64,000 nt of DNA from Henckelia pumila (lineage: Eukaryota > Streptophyta > Magnoliopsida > Lamiales > Gesneriaceae). Below the pieces are notes generated by a model. The model ran no database searches, had not been told where the DNA came from, and worked only from the letters and a program-made list of their open reading frames with translations. Of this stretch, positions 1 to 11,757 are shown piece by piece. The stretch is taken from the NCBI RefSeq assembly GCF_033568475.1, contig NC_133121.1:132960375-133024374 (forward strand), given 5' to 3'. How positions within the stretch are numbered: position 1 is the stretch's first letter; the number at the start of each line of letters is the position of its first letter. Made by a program: the position numbers and the translations under genes.

Positions 1-199
1 TGATAACTCATCCACCTCTTTTTCAATGGATTAAATTTGTCTCATGGATTATACAAGTCATTTACAAAACTATCCCTTCAATAATTGATGGGTTTGAGGA
101 AGAAGATTTGAGTGAGAAAAGGAGGGTATTTTGGTCCACCTAAATAATATATACTAACTTATCCCACCTTTAAAAATCACAACAAACATAAAAATAAAC

Positions 200-321
200 T
201 ATCATTACATATATATCTTTTCTTATCAACCACTTATCAATCAATCTCTAATCCAAGAGTTATATATAAACTATCAATACATACATATTTTTCCTTATCA
301 ACCACTTATCAATCAATCTGA
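200..321. repeat. Two-copy tandem duplication (about 70 bp)
   Basis: Two near-identical segments, about 200-252 and 269-321, share the core TTATCAACCACTTATCAATC and similar AT-rich left flanks. It looks like a local duplication, with no sign of a transposon. Confidence 0.7.
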
Positions 322-870
322 ATCATCTGTGTCTAGATATTTCTTTTCTTTTGCACCAAAATTTCGTTTTATATGTATACATTTTGAACTTGAGAGAAAT
401 AATTGCATGAACAGTTGATTGATTATGCATCCATACATAAAATAAATATAATAAACAAACAATTGTCAATATAATTTTTTTTAAATAAATTAAATAATTA
501 ATAATGTATAATCTTGTTTATGATAAACCACTATAAGAATTTGTAGGAATAAAATTCAGATCCATCTACATTCAAATATCTTTTAATTCAAAAACCTCAT
601 ATGAAATGGTTGCAGAAATCAATTTCTGATTTGAATTCAACTCGATCCAAGAAAAAAAATATTATTTTTTATTATAAATATTTGTCCATCGACTAGTTGT
701 GTATTTTCAAAATTTGGAAAATAAAGGTGAAAGGACGACGAATAAATTTCATATGTTTGAGTTGGATCCCGATTAACCCTACACTAATTAAATCCTATTA
801 ACATCTCATGCGACTTGGAATAAAATAAGAATAAAGACCCATTGCGTTGACAAGCATAAGCTGAATAACA

Positions 871-966
<96 letters not shown>
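871..966. repeat. (ATT)n microsatellite
   Basis: About 32 uninterrupted ATT triplets. On the minus strand it reads as a run of Asn codons, which is a translation artefact rather than a protein. Confidence 0.97.
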
Positions 967-1908
967 TAATCTGCAAATTGCCATTTCCCACCAAATCCAA
1001 TTTTTTAGATGGATTTCAATTTTTTTTCTCAGTATGGTAATGGAAGTATTTTTTAAAGTGAATTTCAGTCCGATTCCATATAAGTTATGCAATATTAATA
1101 GTAAAGTTATTTGAAATTTCATTACTTCAATTTTTCTCAAATCAAATTCATCCATTAAAACACTACCAGAATGTATTTAGCAATCTATAGTACATGTCCA
1201 CATTATGTATTCCAAGTCACATGCCACAATCGATGGTGCCTTTTCCCCAATATATTCTTAGCTCATCTAAAGTTTCCATTAGAGCAGTACCTCAACTGAA
1301 ACCAAAAGTTGTTACTTTTGGCCTTTGGACTCAGATGGGATCAAGATCTTGGGAGGCAATATCGCAATTCGTTTGTTTTTTTATGAGTTATTTTATATGT
1401 ATTGTGAAAGTTATACAAATTTATACGTTATTCCTAAATGCACAAAAAATATTTTAAAATAAATTTTGTAATTTTAAAAGTAATATGTAATCGTGCATAG
1501 ATTTGCTCTGATCAATACTATGCGGCATCTTCCAACTTCTTAACACATTGTCTTCTTGATCTTGCCAAACGCGCTTTCGGGTCGACGGCGCGGCCTATGG
1601 TCACTTCCTCCACAAGATTCATAGCCAAAAAGAATTCGAAGAACAAAGAACATATTTATATTCCAACACGGGACAGGACCGAATGCTAGACACGAATTTG
1701 TCCTCTCATTTGTCATAAAAAAATCAGATTCTAAGCGAGTCCAATCCACAAAACATTGTGCCAAAACAAGAGTACATACAATAGGAGTATTAGCTACTTC
1801 GAACATAGCCAGAAAAACGAAACATGAACATGTATTGTCACATGTACTGTCATATTATAGTGCCATAAAGAAACTTGAACAAGATAAAATATATACACCA
1901 GGCGGAAC

Positions 1909-3255
1909 TCAATATGACCAGAAGCTAAAGCCATGATCTTCGATAGGAGACCATGAGTTCGCAGGGGGGGCGTGACAGTAGCCTTCTTCGCTCTTCGCAG
2001 AGACGTAAGCAAGTTGCAAAGACTCGTCCGAATAGTCCGCCTGATCAGGTTCAAAAACACGAGAAGAATCATCCCCTGTTTCCATAAGCAAAGGGAGAGT
2101 CCCATTATTGTAACATAGACTATCTGTGCCAGTACTTGAATCACTTCTGGCTTCACTTTGATCCTCATTTAGACATGCCACTGCCAACACCGTGGATCCT
2201 TCGTCTTTAAAGACCGCGGCAGAAACGCATTTCTCCATCCCTGATTCAGAAGGTCCTTTCAAGACCCACGATTGCGAGTTTTCGTTTTCCTTCTCTTTTT
2301 CCTTAGCATTAAGGTTTTCTTTAAGGTGAAAAACCTGCAAGGCAAACTAGTCAAAACACAAGGAATAAATACAACAATGCTTAAAGCCTTAAACATACAT
2401 TATTCAGAAAAACAAGCAGCTTCTTCATTTCTCATTTAAACAAAGTCAACACTTTAGAATTGAAGAAGCATATCATCACCTCTAGATTGAGTTTCTCATT
2501 CTCCTTGAGAAGGTTATCGTAATCTGTTTTCAGACAATTATACTTGTCGAACAATGTGTCATAATCAGTTTCAACTTGCTTAGTTCTCAATCGAGCCCTG
2601 CGGTTTTGGAACCATATCGCGATCTGTCGAGGCTGTAAACCGAGCTCCACAGCGAGCTGGTTCTTTCTATCTGGCTCGAGTTTATTTTCAGCCTCGAAAC
2701 TCTTCTCAAGAAACTGAACTTGGTCCACCGTAAGACGCTTCTTCTTCTCAGGATGGTTGAAATACTCGTCCAAGTACTCGTCTCCGCTCATCTCTTCTTG
2801 CTCCAAAGATCGACAATACAAGTTTCCAGACATGTTCACACCAAAAGCTCCAAAATTAACCATGGCACCTGAGCCTGAAACAGAACTCAATCAGCAACGC
2901 AATGCATTTCGACTCGCATCAACAAAAACGACAACAACAACAAATATAGTGTGTGATCGAATAAAAAGGTGCTTAATATATTTCAAGTCACCATTTAACA
3001 ATTGGTCTCTCTTGCTGATCCAAAGAATAAATGACAAAAATTGTATCACATCTCAACTAAAACCGTGAACCGACTTCCACATAAGTCAACGCAGATTTCA
3101 CAACCAAAAACCAATAAACACTCACCAGTAAAAGGATTCGAAGAAGCCGAAGCAAATATTGAATGATCGAAAGGGCCATCAAGAGAAGAAATCTTGAGTT
3201 TCTGCTTCTGATTCGGGCCACCACCACCAAAGATCATTCCCCCACCCATCATCAT
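1909..3255 (-). CDS. HD-Zip class I transcription factor (ATHB1/HAT5-like)
   Basis: Nuclear DNA-binding protein of the plant HD-Zip I family, which binds pseudo-palindromic AT-rich sites as dimers. Three exons on the minus strand: 3255-3126, 2874-2480 and 2334-1909. All junctions are GT-AG and the frame stays open, giving 316 aa. The start is the first of three consecutive ATGs; upstream in-frame codons offer no better ATG. The homeodomain spans about residues 88-143, with helix 3 [14 protein letters not shown] leucine zipper follows at once, with L151, L158, L165, L172 and L179 in perfect heptads. The acidic C-terminal half ends in FSFWSY, as in many HD-Zip I proteins. Odd: family members normally have Trp-Lys after RRAR, but here it is Leu-Arg (L139, R140; codon TTG, one base from TGG). 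The family call is firm; the ATHB1/HAT5 subgroup is less certain. Confidence 0.93.
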
Positions 3256-4332
3256 TCCTATATGCGTAGATATTATGTTTCTACAGAGAACAGCAGCAGT
3301 ACAGAACAAGCATAAATTTTTTCAAGAATCTCCCACTTCTGCAATCGGCCACCGCTGATTTTACTTTATTTTACTTTGAAACAAAAAGAAGAAGAAGAAA
3401 ATTCGCAGGCCCTTCACGGGCGCTAGGCTTGAGGATTGGCGAAACTAACAGGAGACGCAAGATTTGTGACGGAAAAAGCTGGTGATGATGATCTCTGTGA
3501 TGTGAGAGGTGTGAGAACACCTGCTGCTCATCACTCCCATCACTTCTTTCATCTCTACGGACTCAGTACTGCCAATATTTTCGATGAAGTTAAGGAAGAA
3601 ACAGTATGTGTTGTCTGTTAAGAATGTATAGAGAAGCCTTAGCCGGAATCTACGTAGAAGATATCAATTTCTCTGGTTCTGTGAATCTATTCTTCGGTAG
3701 CCATTATGAAGAAGCCAGTAAATTCGATGATAATGAAGTCAAATTGTGGTATCCATTTTTCCTTTCTAAATATATATTTCCTCGAATCTTTTCAAAATAT
3801 GTGAATAAACTTTGATTCCCTTTATGCTTATTTCGAAACTCGGTTAATAAAGAAAACATTGGATTATATATTTGAGGAAAAAAAATATATGTTTCTTTGG
3901 TTTAAAATACCATGATTTATATAGTATCCTAATTATTTTCTCTCAAATTTTATTACCTCGACGACACCATAAATTGGGATTTATTTATATAAAAATTGTA
4001 AAATTATAGTTAACTTAAATCTTTTGTGTCCTGTGAAACAATCTTTTCTTTTTTGAACTATAACATGAAATTTGTTCCCTATTAATTAGAAGTGATGAGC
4101 TGTTAGACCCACGTATTGCACCACCTTTTTTTGTCTTTTATAATAATACTAATCGTACCAAATTATTTATTTTGACCATATATGTGATACTAATTACAGC
4201 ATCATGGTTTGGCTTATTAAACCAATTGTTTTGGACAAGACTTTTGGTCGGCCCTTCCAATCACAGAGAGACAAATTCAATTTAATTATAAAGAACTGAT
4301 AATATTTATAATTTATCCCTAAAATTTTGTAA
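3256..4332. other. Intergenic, upstream of the HD-Zip gene
   Basis: Contains the presumed 5' UTR and promoter of the minus-strand HD-Zip gene (a purine-rich GAAGAAGAAG stretch near 3388). No convincing coding sequence: short plus-strand frames at 3436-3815 lack recognisable motifs. Confidence 0.5.
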
Positions 4333-4341
4333 TAAATTAAA

Positions 4342-4786
4342 AGAGAAATGACATATATCACCCATGTGAAATTCCGAGTTTGCTAATAATTTCCTATGAA
4401 TTTTTTTAAGCTAATAACCCTCTGTAATTCAAAATTTGTAGCATACACACCATTTTCAGTTAAAAATTGACAAAAATACCCTTACTTAAATAAATAATTA
4501 AATTAATTTTGTTTTATAATTTTATATTTAATTGAGTAAAATAATTAAATTTTATTTAAATAACTATGAAATTATATATAATTATTTTATCATAATATTT
4601 GTCATACACGAAATATATTTTAATATTAAATTATATTATAATATTAAGGACATTTTAGTCATTTTTTAGCCATAAGGGGGTGTATGCTACAGATTTAAAA
4701 TCATAAGGGGCTTCTAGCTCAAAAATTTTTTATAGGAGGTTATCAGCAAACACACGATTTCACAGGGTGATATATGCAATTATCCC
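4342..4786. mobile_element. MULE-type MITE with 9-bp target duplication
   Basis: Imperfect long inverted repeat: the left arm starts AGAGAAATGACATATATCAC and the right arm, reversed, starts GGGATAATTGCATATATCAC. The arms pair for over 100 bp, with conserved tracts such as GTAGCATACAC. It is flanked by the direct repeat TAAATTAAA at 4333-4341 and 4787-4795. A 9-bp target duplication with long TIRs is typical of Mutator-like non-autonomous elements. No coding capacity. Confidence 0.82.
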
Positions 4787-4795
4787 TAAATTAAA

Positions 4796-5163
4796 TACTA
4801 CCGTTATCATTTCGAGACACATGTAGTAATTTGTAAATCACACGTACCAATTAAATATGACATTGCATATATGTCGAACCATATAAGAACTATGTGTGTT
4901 TTTATTTCGAACTTGAGATCTCGACTAATCTATCCTTGTTTTGAGACGAATCTATCATTGTTTTAATTTATTGACAATTGCAATTGCAATACCTGGCCAT
5001 CATCTATATTCTGTCAATTAAATGAGGCCCATACCGTGATAAATAAATTAACAAGTCGACACTGAATTCAATTAATAACGAAGTGTAGAAACCTATTTGT
5101 ATACTATAAAATTGTATTCCAATGCATCAAAAGATTGATTGAAGTGAATAAATAAATGGAACA
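4796..5163. other. Intergenic spacer
   Basis: AT-rich, with no gene, repeat or motif that I can support. Confidence 0.5.
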
Positions 5164-5181
5164 AAGAGTTATTCTATTAAT

Positions 5182-5407
5182 AAAAAAAAAAAGGGTGACC
5201 CCACCCCCAAGGGCTCCACACAGAGCCGCCCCAAGCCCCGGCGTGAAGGGAGGTAAATCAGGGTTATGCCTGGCCAGGTAAGTACCCAGGGAAAGGAAGG
5301 CTCGCAAGCGCGATAAACAAGGCCAAATACATCTTTTACGGGATTCGAACACTCGTCACCTTCTTTTTTACCAAAGCCTTTGCCAGTCCAACTGTGCCCC
5401 TGGAGGC
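5182..5407 (-). mobile_element. tRNA-derived SINE (T-rich tail)
   Basis: Flanked by a perfect 18-bp direct repeat AAGAGTTATTCTATTAAT at 5164-5181 and 5408-5425. Read on the minus strand, the 5' head carries a Pol III A-box-like sequence (GTTGGACTGGCAAAGGC) and, about 35 bp on, a B-box match (GTTCGAATCCC). The body is GC-rich and the 3' end is a run of T (A-run on the plus strand at 5182-5193). Long target duplications and internal promoter boxes define SINEs. A poly(T) rather than poly(A) tail fits the Au-like group, but I cannot confirm the family. Confidence 0.85.
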
Positions 5408-5425
5408 AAGAGTTATTCTATTAAT

Positions 5426-6846
5426 GTACACATGGCTAGTGGACATGTTAATTAAAGTGTTGCATAGAGAAAGGACCAAGAAACCAGGTCCATTGAATCC
5501 CTTAATTCCCGAGTGGGGATGATTCATACATGATTTATTTTGCAAACACCAATGAGAACAATATATTAGTATTAATAGTAATAATGATGGAATTTGTAGT
5601 ATTTTGTGATGGCATTGTTACTATTGGCAATAATAATAATCTTGAAGTAATAGTGATAAAATATTTATAGTTGTTGAAATTGTGGTTGTGATAATAGTTG
5701 TCGTCAATGTCATGTAAGTATAATGGCGGTAGTGGTGGATTGTGGATAGTGCTAATTGGGATAGTGTTGATATCTATAACAGTGGTCATTTATGTATGCA
5801 AAAACTTTAATGAGATTATCTCATGAGTTAATTTACACTAATCATAAAAAAATTATTATTTCATTCATCGTAAATATGGATCGAGTCAACTTTTCTCATT
5901 GGTATATATCTAATAATAGTCATGTGATATTCTCAAGTGATGTTAGGTTTTCTTTCTTCCTGTTTTGGAAAAAAATATTCGATTAAAGAGGAGCTGATCT
6001 GTGATCTCAATTTGTCCCTGTTAGCGGAAATTTGCGGAGCCAGCAAACCGGGCTTCATTTGTACAATTTGGATGGGCCTTATCCTTCAGGCCCATTGATA
6101 TTCTTTCTTCAAGGGCAAACTATTTTCCCTTTTAATTTTGATGTCTATCAGTTAGTTTTTGTGCTTTTATCTTTCAATCATCTTTTAGGGTTCCAGGAAT
6201 AAAAAAATGCACTAATATTCCTAAAATTTTAAAGCTAAAAGCTGAAGTTGAGAGGTCATGAGGCAACCCATAATACAATAACAAGGCCAGGTGGCTCCCA
6301 CGATAGTGGCATATTTATTATTTTTAATTTAATTTAAAGCTTGAAGTAATTACAGAGATATTTAAGTTTCTTCATCTAATTAATTAGTAATATAATATAA
6401 TATACTAAGAAAACATATCTATTTATAAGAGGTAAAATCCTACACTCACAATATATGTTCGATTTAAATCGTCCAATGCATGCAAATATCCACGAAATTT
6501 TGTTCACAATTGCAAAACATTAATGATATAAAACTATTTTCTGGCTAATTAAACTCGTAAATTTAGGCTTGAACTAAATAATCAAGAGCTAATTTACTTG
6601 AGAATATTTATATATTAAATTAAATATAAAAAAAATATGTTACTTTCTTTTTATAGTACACAATATCGATCCAGTTACAGATTACAAATATATAATATAA
6701 TTAACTGCCCACATTATTAACGAAAATTGAGCATTGACTTGAGATTTGTTTAACAGAAAATCCTTCGATAATTAATGTTTCAGATGAAACATTTGACTTA
6801 GGCAAAAGCTTTGGTCAACTTTGATATATAAGAGGTTCCCTTCCCT
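5426..6846. other. Intergenic spacer
   Basis: AT-rich. About 5560-5790 is a low-complexity region rich in GTN/ATN triplets that gives spurious open frames. No gene recognised. Confidence 0.5.
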
Positions 6847-7167
6847 GGATAAGATTATAGAAAGAAAGTTAACGGAGCATTCATATATATCTTTATTCCC
6901 CTAGCTTAGTGGGGAGCTTTGGTTGCGTCTTTGAAGATATTTTAGAAGGAATTTTTTGACATTGGTGTTCATGCATGCGCGTATGGCGTTACCATTTTTT
7001 TCCATATAATTTCGAATAATTTAAAAATTATGATCAAATATAAAATATAATTGAGTCTCTATATTAAGATGGTGGGAAATTAAAATACATTATTTTTAAA
7101 TTATTCCAAATTTTCAGATGTGTTGTCTAATGATTGAATGCTCCGTTAACTTTCTGGAATATTATCC
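6847..7167. repeat. Fold-back element (candidate MITE)
   Basis: Terminal inverted repeats: GTTAACGGAGCATTCA at about 6869-6884 is the reverse complement of TGAATGCTCCGTTAAC at about 7135-7150, and similarity extends outward to GGATAA and TTATCC. Inner AT-rich stretches also pair. No clear target duplication, so the class is unknown. Confidence 0.55.
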
Positions 7168-7645
7168 AATATAAAATATATATACTCGTGTATTGTTTTC
7201 ATTTTTGATAATTTAACTTGTATTTTTTTTATTTTCAGTTCTTTTATAACCCATAAAAAATATAAAAAAATGAAAATAATACAAGGTAAACGATCAAAAA
7301 TTAAAAAATATAAAAATTACCGTACAAAAAATAAAAATTCACCATAACAGCACAAAAAATGAAAAAAAAACATGCAAGTTACATGAAAAATATCAATTCA
7401 CTATTAACATGAACAAAAGTAAAAAAAGTGCAAATAAGACAAAAGATATAGTTTTTCCTTTATAATAGTATATATTCACATTGTTATTTCTAATACATAT
7501 ATAAATTTTCAGCTGCCCAACTCGTTTTCGACGACTAAAACTCGATATCGTATTTAGTGATACGAATTTTTTTAAAAAAAATAACTAAAACCCGATATCG
7601 GGTTTTAGTAATCGGGGACGAGGTGGGCAGAAATGGTTGGACATC

Positions 7646-7648
<3 letters not shown>
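7168..7648. other. Intergenic spacer
   Basis: AT-rich, with A-rich stretches around 7250-7440 and no recognisable gene. Confidence 0.5.
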
Positions 7649-7700
<52 letters not shown>

Positions 7701-7849
7701 TTCTTTTATTGTGCCCAACTCATATGCCCAACTCCATGCCCACCATGTACAATATGTGAGTTGACCAACACAATTGATGAGTTGACTTATCACATATTGT
7801 ACATGGTGGGCATGGAGTTGGGCATATAGAGTTGGGCACAATAAAAGAA

Positions 7850-7892
<43 letters not shown>
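7649..7892. mobile_element. Near-perfect fold-back MITE inside a (TA)n microsatellite
   Basis: Two (TA)n tracts (7649-7697 and 7853-7892) flank a 155-bp palindrome at 7698-7852. The arms begin GAGTTCTTTTATTGTGCCCA and match for about 60 bp with a single indel. Each arm repeats the word GCCCAACTC. Insertion at TA fits a Tc1/mariner-type MITE, but the target duplication cannot be told apart from the microsatellite. Confidence 0.75.
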
Positions 7893-7896
<4 letters not shown>

Positions 7897-8855
7897 CCCA
7901 AAACCAAATCTTATTTTGCTTTAAAAAAATCTTATTATCCAGGCCACGGTATCACACAAATTGCCTATAATGATATAACTATGCATATGAGGGCATCCCC
8001 ATGATAAATCTCTTGCAAAAGTTTATATTGTGTTACATGTGTTGTATCATATAACAACCACATCAAAAGTTAATAACCCAATTTCATTATAATAAATATC
8101 TTCAACAACTATTTTATGGGTCTCACTGAGTTTCGGTATTAATAAGTGCGGATTGCATACATGAACACTATTTAAGTGTTGTTGGATTTTGAATATTGTG
8201 CAAAATAAAACTGCCGGTTAATGTCTTGACAAATGTCGCGACATATACTGAAACAGAACACGAACAAAATGCTTAAGTCAAAGCTAGAGTTAGCTTCTAT
8301 CTCTTTAAGATGAATTTGATTGACACATGGATACGATGTTCTAACTCGACGAACGTGAAGATAATTTTTGAATTTTTTGGACTGAGAAACGAAATTGTAT
8401 ATAGCAAAATGAGAGTGCACGAAAATACAATGTAATTGTAAAAATTACATACTGTGTAAACTGATTCCATTGAGACATATATAGGGGTTTATATATAGAC
8501 ATTCAAAAGTTGGAGGGGAATTTTCGCAAATTAGTGTGTCTCATGGATAAGATTCAATCTGCTCCGCCAGATTTGAGATCATCTGATTGATCTCAACGGA
8601 TGACATATCTTGTAGGATTAAATTTCGTGCGTCCATTTTCATATCAACGATCTAGATCGCACCCCTTCTAGATGATCACATCTCTTAGATGTATCATTAA
8701 TTTGATCCACTAGATCTCAACCACCTGATCTAGCGGTCCATATTTATTCGAATTTCATCCAACGATTTTGATCCATTAGTCATCACAACCCTTTATCTAG
8801 GCATTATAAACCAATACATATGATCGACTCTCAACCTCTTCCATGTCACGCTCCA
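7893..8855. other. Intergenic spacer
   Basis: No gene recognised. TATATATA-type promoter-like stretches near 8475-8505 have no coding sequence next to them. From about 8560 a degenerate word, 'atttcat..aacgg..tttga', starts to recur and leads into the tandem repeat that follows. Confidence 0.45.
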
Positions 8856-8997
8856 GTGTCATCCAATCAGACGCCACACCCGATCTAGCAGTCCAAATTC
8901 ATCCAGATTTCATGCAACGGTTTTGAGTGTCATCCAATCAGACGCCACACCCGATCTAGCAGTCCAAATTCATCCAGATTTCATGCAACGGTTTTGA
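8856..8997. repeat. Two perfect tandem copies of a 71-bp unit
   Basis: Units 8856-8926 and 8927-8997 are essentially identical, starting GTGTCATCCAATCAGACGCC and ending ACGGTTTTGA. Diverged relatives of the unit lie on either side (about 8700-8790 and 9000-9120), so this is the freshest part of an older array. Confidence 0.92.
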
Positions 8998-9271
8998 TTC
9001 ATTAATCATCACAAACCTTCATCTAGACATTTAACCAACACATCTGATCGTCTCTCAACTGCCTTAATGACTTAATGTCACGCGTCCACTGGCATCCAGT
9101 CATGAGCCACATATCCGCTGACTAGGAATACATGACACACCACAACACACCACGTCATCTTCACCATTTTTGAGTAGCATAAAGAAAATCTTCTGATTGC
9201 TCCCCGTGAAGACTCAAGGCATTGCAGGCAAATGGTTTTTGAAATCGATGTGCCCTTTGCGTCCGTGTGGG

Positions 9272-10295
9272 CAGGGGCGGAGCCACCCTATGGATTAGGG
9301 TAGGCTCCAACCCCACCAATTATTTGAATTTTTTTTACTAGTTTTAATTTTTTAATTTTTTTTCAGCCCCATATTTTTTTTAACAAAATTCAGCCTCATC
9401 TAAAAAATTTAAAAATAGAACAATTTTCACAAATCACATTTCATTCTCTTCTATTGCTTGATTTATTATCGTATATTTAAAAATTATACGACTTTGAAGT
9501 AAAATTTGACAAGTCAAATATTATGTTGAATATTTAATTGTTATTATTTGAATTGAGATAATATTGACTAATGACGTATATGAAATATGAATTTCAAGTT
9601 TGAATTTTTAACGTAAAAATCTATAGTTGCAAATTTTAGAAAAATTAATCAATTGGTTGAATTAGTTGAGAATTATTGATGTTGCAAGTATTATTAGGTT
9701 TGTGCCTTGTATTGATATTTTTCGATTTCGAATAACAAAAAATTGAATAATTATGAGATTTTAAAAAAAAATTATGTGTTAGAATTTTTTGGATGATTAG
9801 ATTTATAGTGCGGTAACTTAGGAAATCAAGAAAATAAAAAAATATTAAGTTATTTTTAACTAAAATATCATACATCTATTATAGTCTAGAGGTGAGCGAA
9901 CTATTTGTTTAAACCGAAATAACCGACCGAAGTGAATTAACTGACAAACTGAATTTTATTTAAAAAAAATTTAAATTATTAAATTTTATAATAAATATTA
10001 TTAGGAGGCAATATAACTACATTTGAAAAAAATATTTTTTAATAAATAAAAATTTAAATATATTTAATTCAGCTTTTATATTACATTTTTAAATTAAAAC
10101 TTCATTTTTTTTCTCTAAGTTCGATTTGGTTTGTTCTGTTTTGCAGTAAAGTTCAGAATATTTGATTTAATTTGTCGATAATTCGATTTTAAAAAGTTTG
10201 ATTCAGTTTAATTGAATATTCATTTTAATTAACTAACACGCGTGGGACGAGGCGAAGCCAGCCCTAGGTAGTTTTGAATCCTGGCTCCGCCCCTG
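9272..10295. mobile_element. Non-autonomous hAT-type element
   Basis: Perfect 14-bp terminal inverted repeat CAGGGGCGGAGCCA (right end TGGCTCCGCCCCTG at 10282-10295). The 8-bp flanks CGTGTGGG (9264-9271) and CGTATGGG (10296-10303) differ at one base, consistent with an aged hAT target duplication. The 1,024-bp interior is AT-rich and has no transposase frame. Confidence 0.82.
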
Positions 10296-10447
10296 CGTAT
10301 GGGCTTGGTAAGTGCATTGCACCTTGCTCACCTTGGATTTGACTTGGTTTATTTAGCAAATTAATATACACAACAATATATATGTAGGAATTAGGATCAT
10401 GAGGGACAAGTCCCATTCACTTACAACATATCAATTGGGAGTTAAAC

Positions 10448-11747
10448 GGGAAAATTAGCATTTTAGTTTTGTATGTTGGCTTCATTTTGGTTTTAGTCAT
10501 GTATATTGGCTTGTTTTGGAAAAGATTCTGTAACTTTGTTTTTATTTTGGATTTAGTCCTATATGTTGATTGTTTTGGTTTTGGTCCTGTAAGTTGACTT
10601 ACTTTTTGATTTTGGTCCTATACAAAGTTATGTTTTGAAAAAAAGTACAGGAATTTGGATTTTTTTTGGATTTGGTTCTATTAGTTGACTTGTTTTTTTA
10701 TTTTGGTCATGAAAAAGATACGGTTTTGACCAAATTAAACTCGGTTAAGTTAGAATAAGCGCCTATGTTTTTTTATTTTAAAATAATAAATTAAATTTAG
10801 AATTTAGAAGTTGACTTTCCAATTGCACCGCTTAAGCTTTTATAATAAATATTTTTTTATGATTTTATAATTAAATAAATTAGGTTTAAAATTTAGATGT
10901 TGACCTTCTAATTATTTTTTAAAATAATAATTATGTTCTAAAAGGTACAATAACTTGATTTTTTTTTTGTATTTTTCCTCCGTCGCCAAAACCGGAGGGA
11001 GCAACAAAATTTTGCTTATTTGCAGTGTTCTAAAAAGCACGCTTAAGCGGCGATTAAGCGCGATAAAAGTGAAACATACCTAAAAAGCTCTGCTTTCGAG
11101 AAAAGCGGAACAAAAAAAGTCAACCATAGTTAAAAATGATAAAAAAATATATTAGAGTGTTACTTTTTAAAAAAACGAAAGTATATTTTAAATATATTTT
11201 TAGTTTTTTAGCTAATTTTGTTAATTTAGGTTGAAACTTATTTATATGATCATTAATAGGTGCTAAGTGGGCGAACACTTAGTGCCAAATAAATAAAAAA
11301 AATCGAAGTTACAGTTGAGAACGATATAAATGAATGTTTGTTTGTTACTTTTTAAAAGAACAAAAGTATGTTACATTTAATACATTAAATTAACATATTT
11401 TAGATTTTATTAAATTATTTAGATTAAAAAAAGTTTAAGCGTAAAAAAATATTTTTTTATTAGTTAGTTGTAATTATCTCAAACCAATAAGCAGATAAAA
11501 TATGAAAGAATAAAAAATATTTATTACAAAAATAATTAGAGATCAACTTCTAAATTTTAAAATATGATAACATACAGGACGAAAACCAAAAAACAAACCA
11601 ACTTACAAGATCAAAACCAAAATAAACCAACATATAGGACTAAATCCAAAAAAAAATCGAGTTACAGGATCTTTTCCAAAAGAAGCCAACATACAGGACC
11701 AAAACAAAAAAGAAGCCAACTTACAGGACCAAAATGCTAATTTTCCC
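10448..11747. mobile_element. MULE-type MITE/non-autonomous element (1.3 kb)
   Basis: Terminal inverted repeats GGGAAAATTAGCATTTTAGT on the left and GGGAAAATTAGCATTTTGGT on the right arm, extending as long degenerate arms (words like GTTTTGGTCCTGTA and their complements). Flanked by a perfect 10-bp direct repeat GGAGTTAAAC (10438-10447 and 11748-11757). No coding frame. The interior is AT-rich with a short GC-richer patch near 11030-11110. Confidence 0.88.
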
Positions 11748-11757
11748 GGAGTTAAAC

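Larger units (their letters stand above)
1..1908. other. Intergenic, 3' side of the HD-Zip gene
   Basis: AT-rich DNA with no protein-like reading frame. It holds a short tandem duplication near 200-321 and an (ATT)n microsatellite. The last few hundred bases before 1909 are probably the 3' UTR and downstream flank of the minus-strand HD-Zip gene. Confidence 0.6.

Noticed and set aside
784-1155. Minus-strand frame with a long Asn run
   Set aside because: Translation of the (ATT)n microsatellite; flanks have no protein-like character.
1540-2168. Minus-strand open frames next to the HD-Zip gene
   Set aside because: They overlap the last HD-Zip exon in another frame or lie in its 3' flank, and show no domain.
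3436-3815. Plus-strand frames divergent from the HD-Zip gene
   Set aside because: Short, with no good start or known motif, and in the HD-Zip promoter region.
7557-7907. Frames with Tyr-Ile repeats
   Set aside because: Products of (TA)n tracts around the palindrome.
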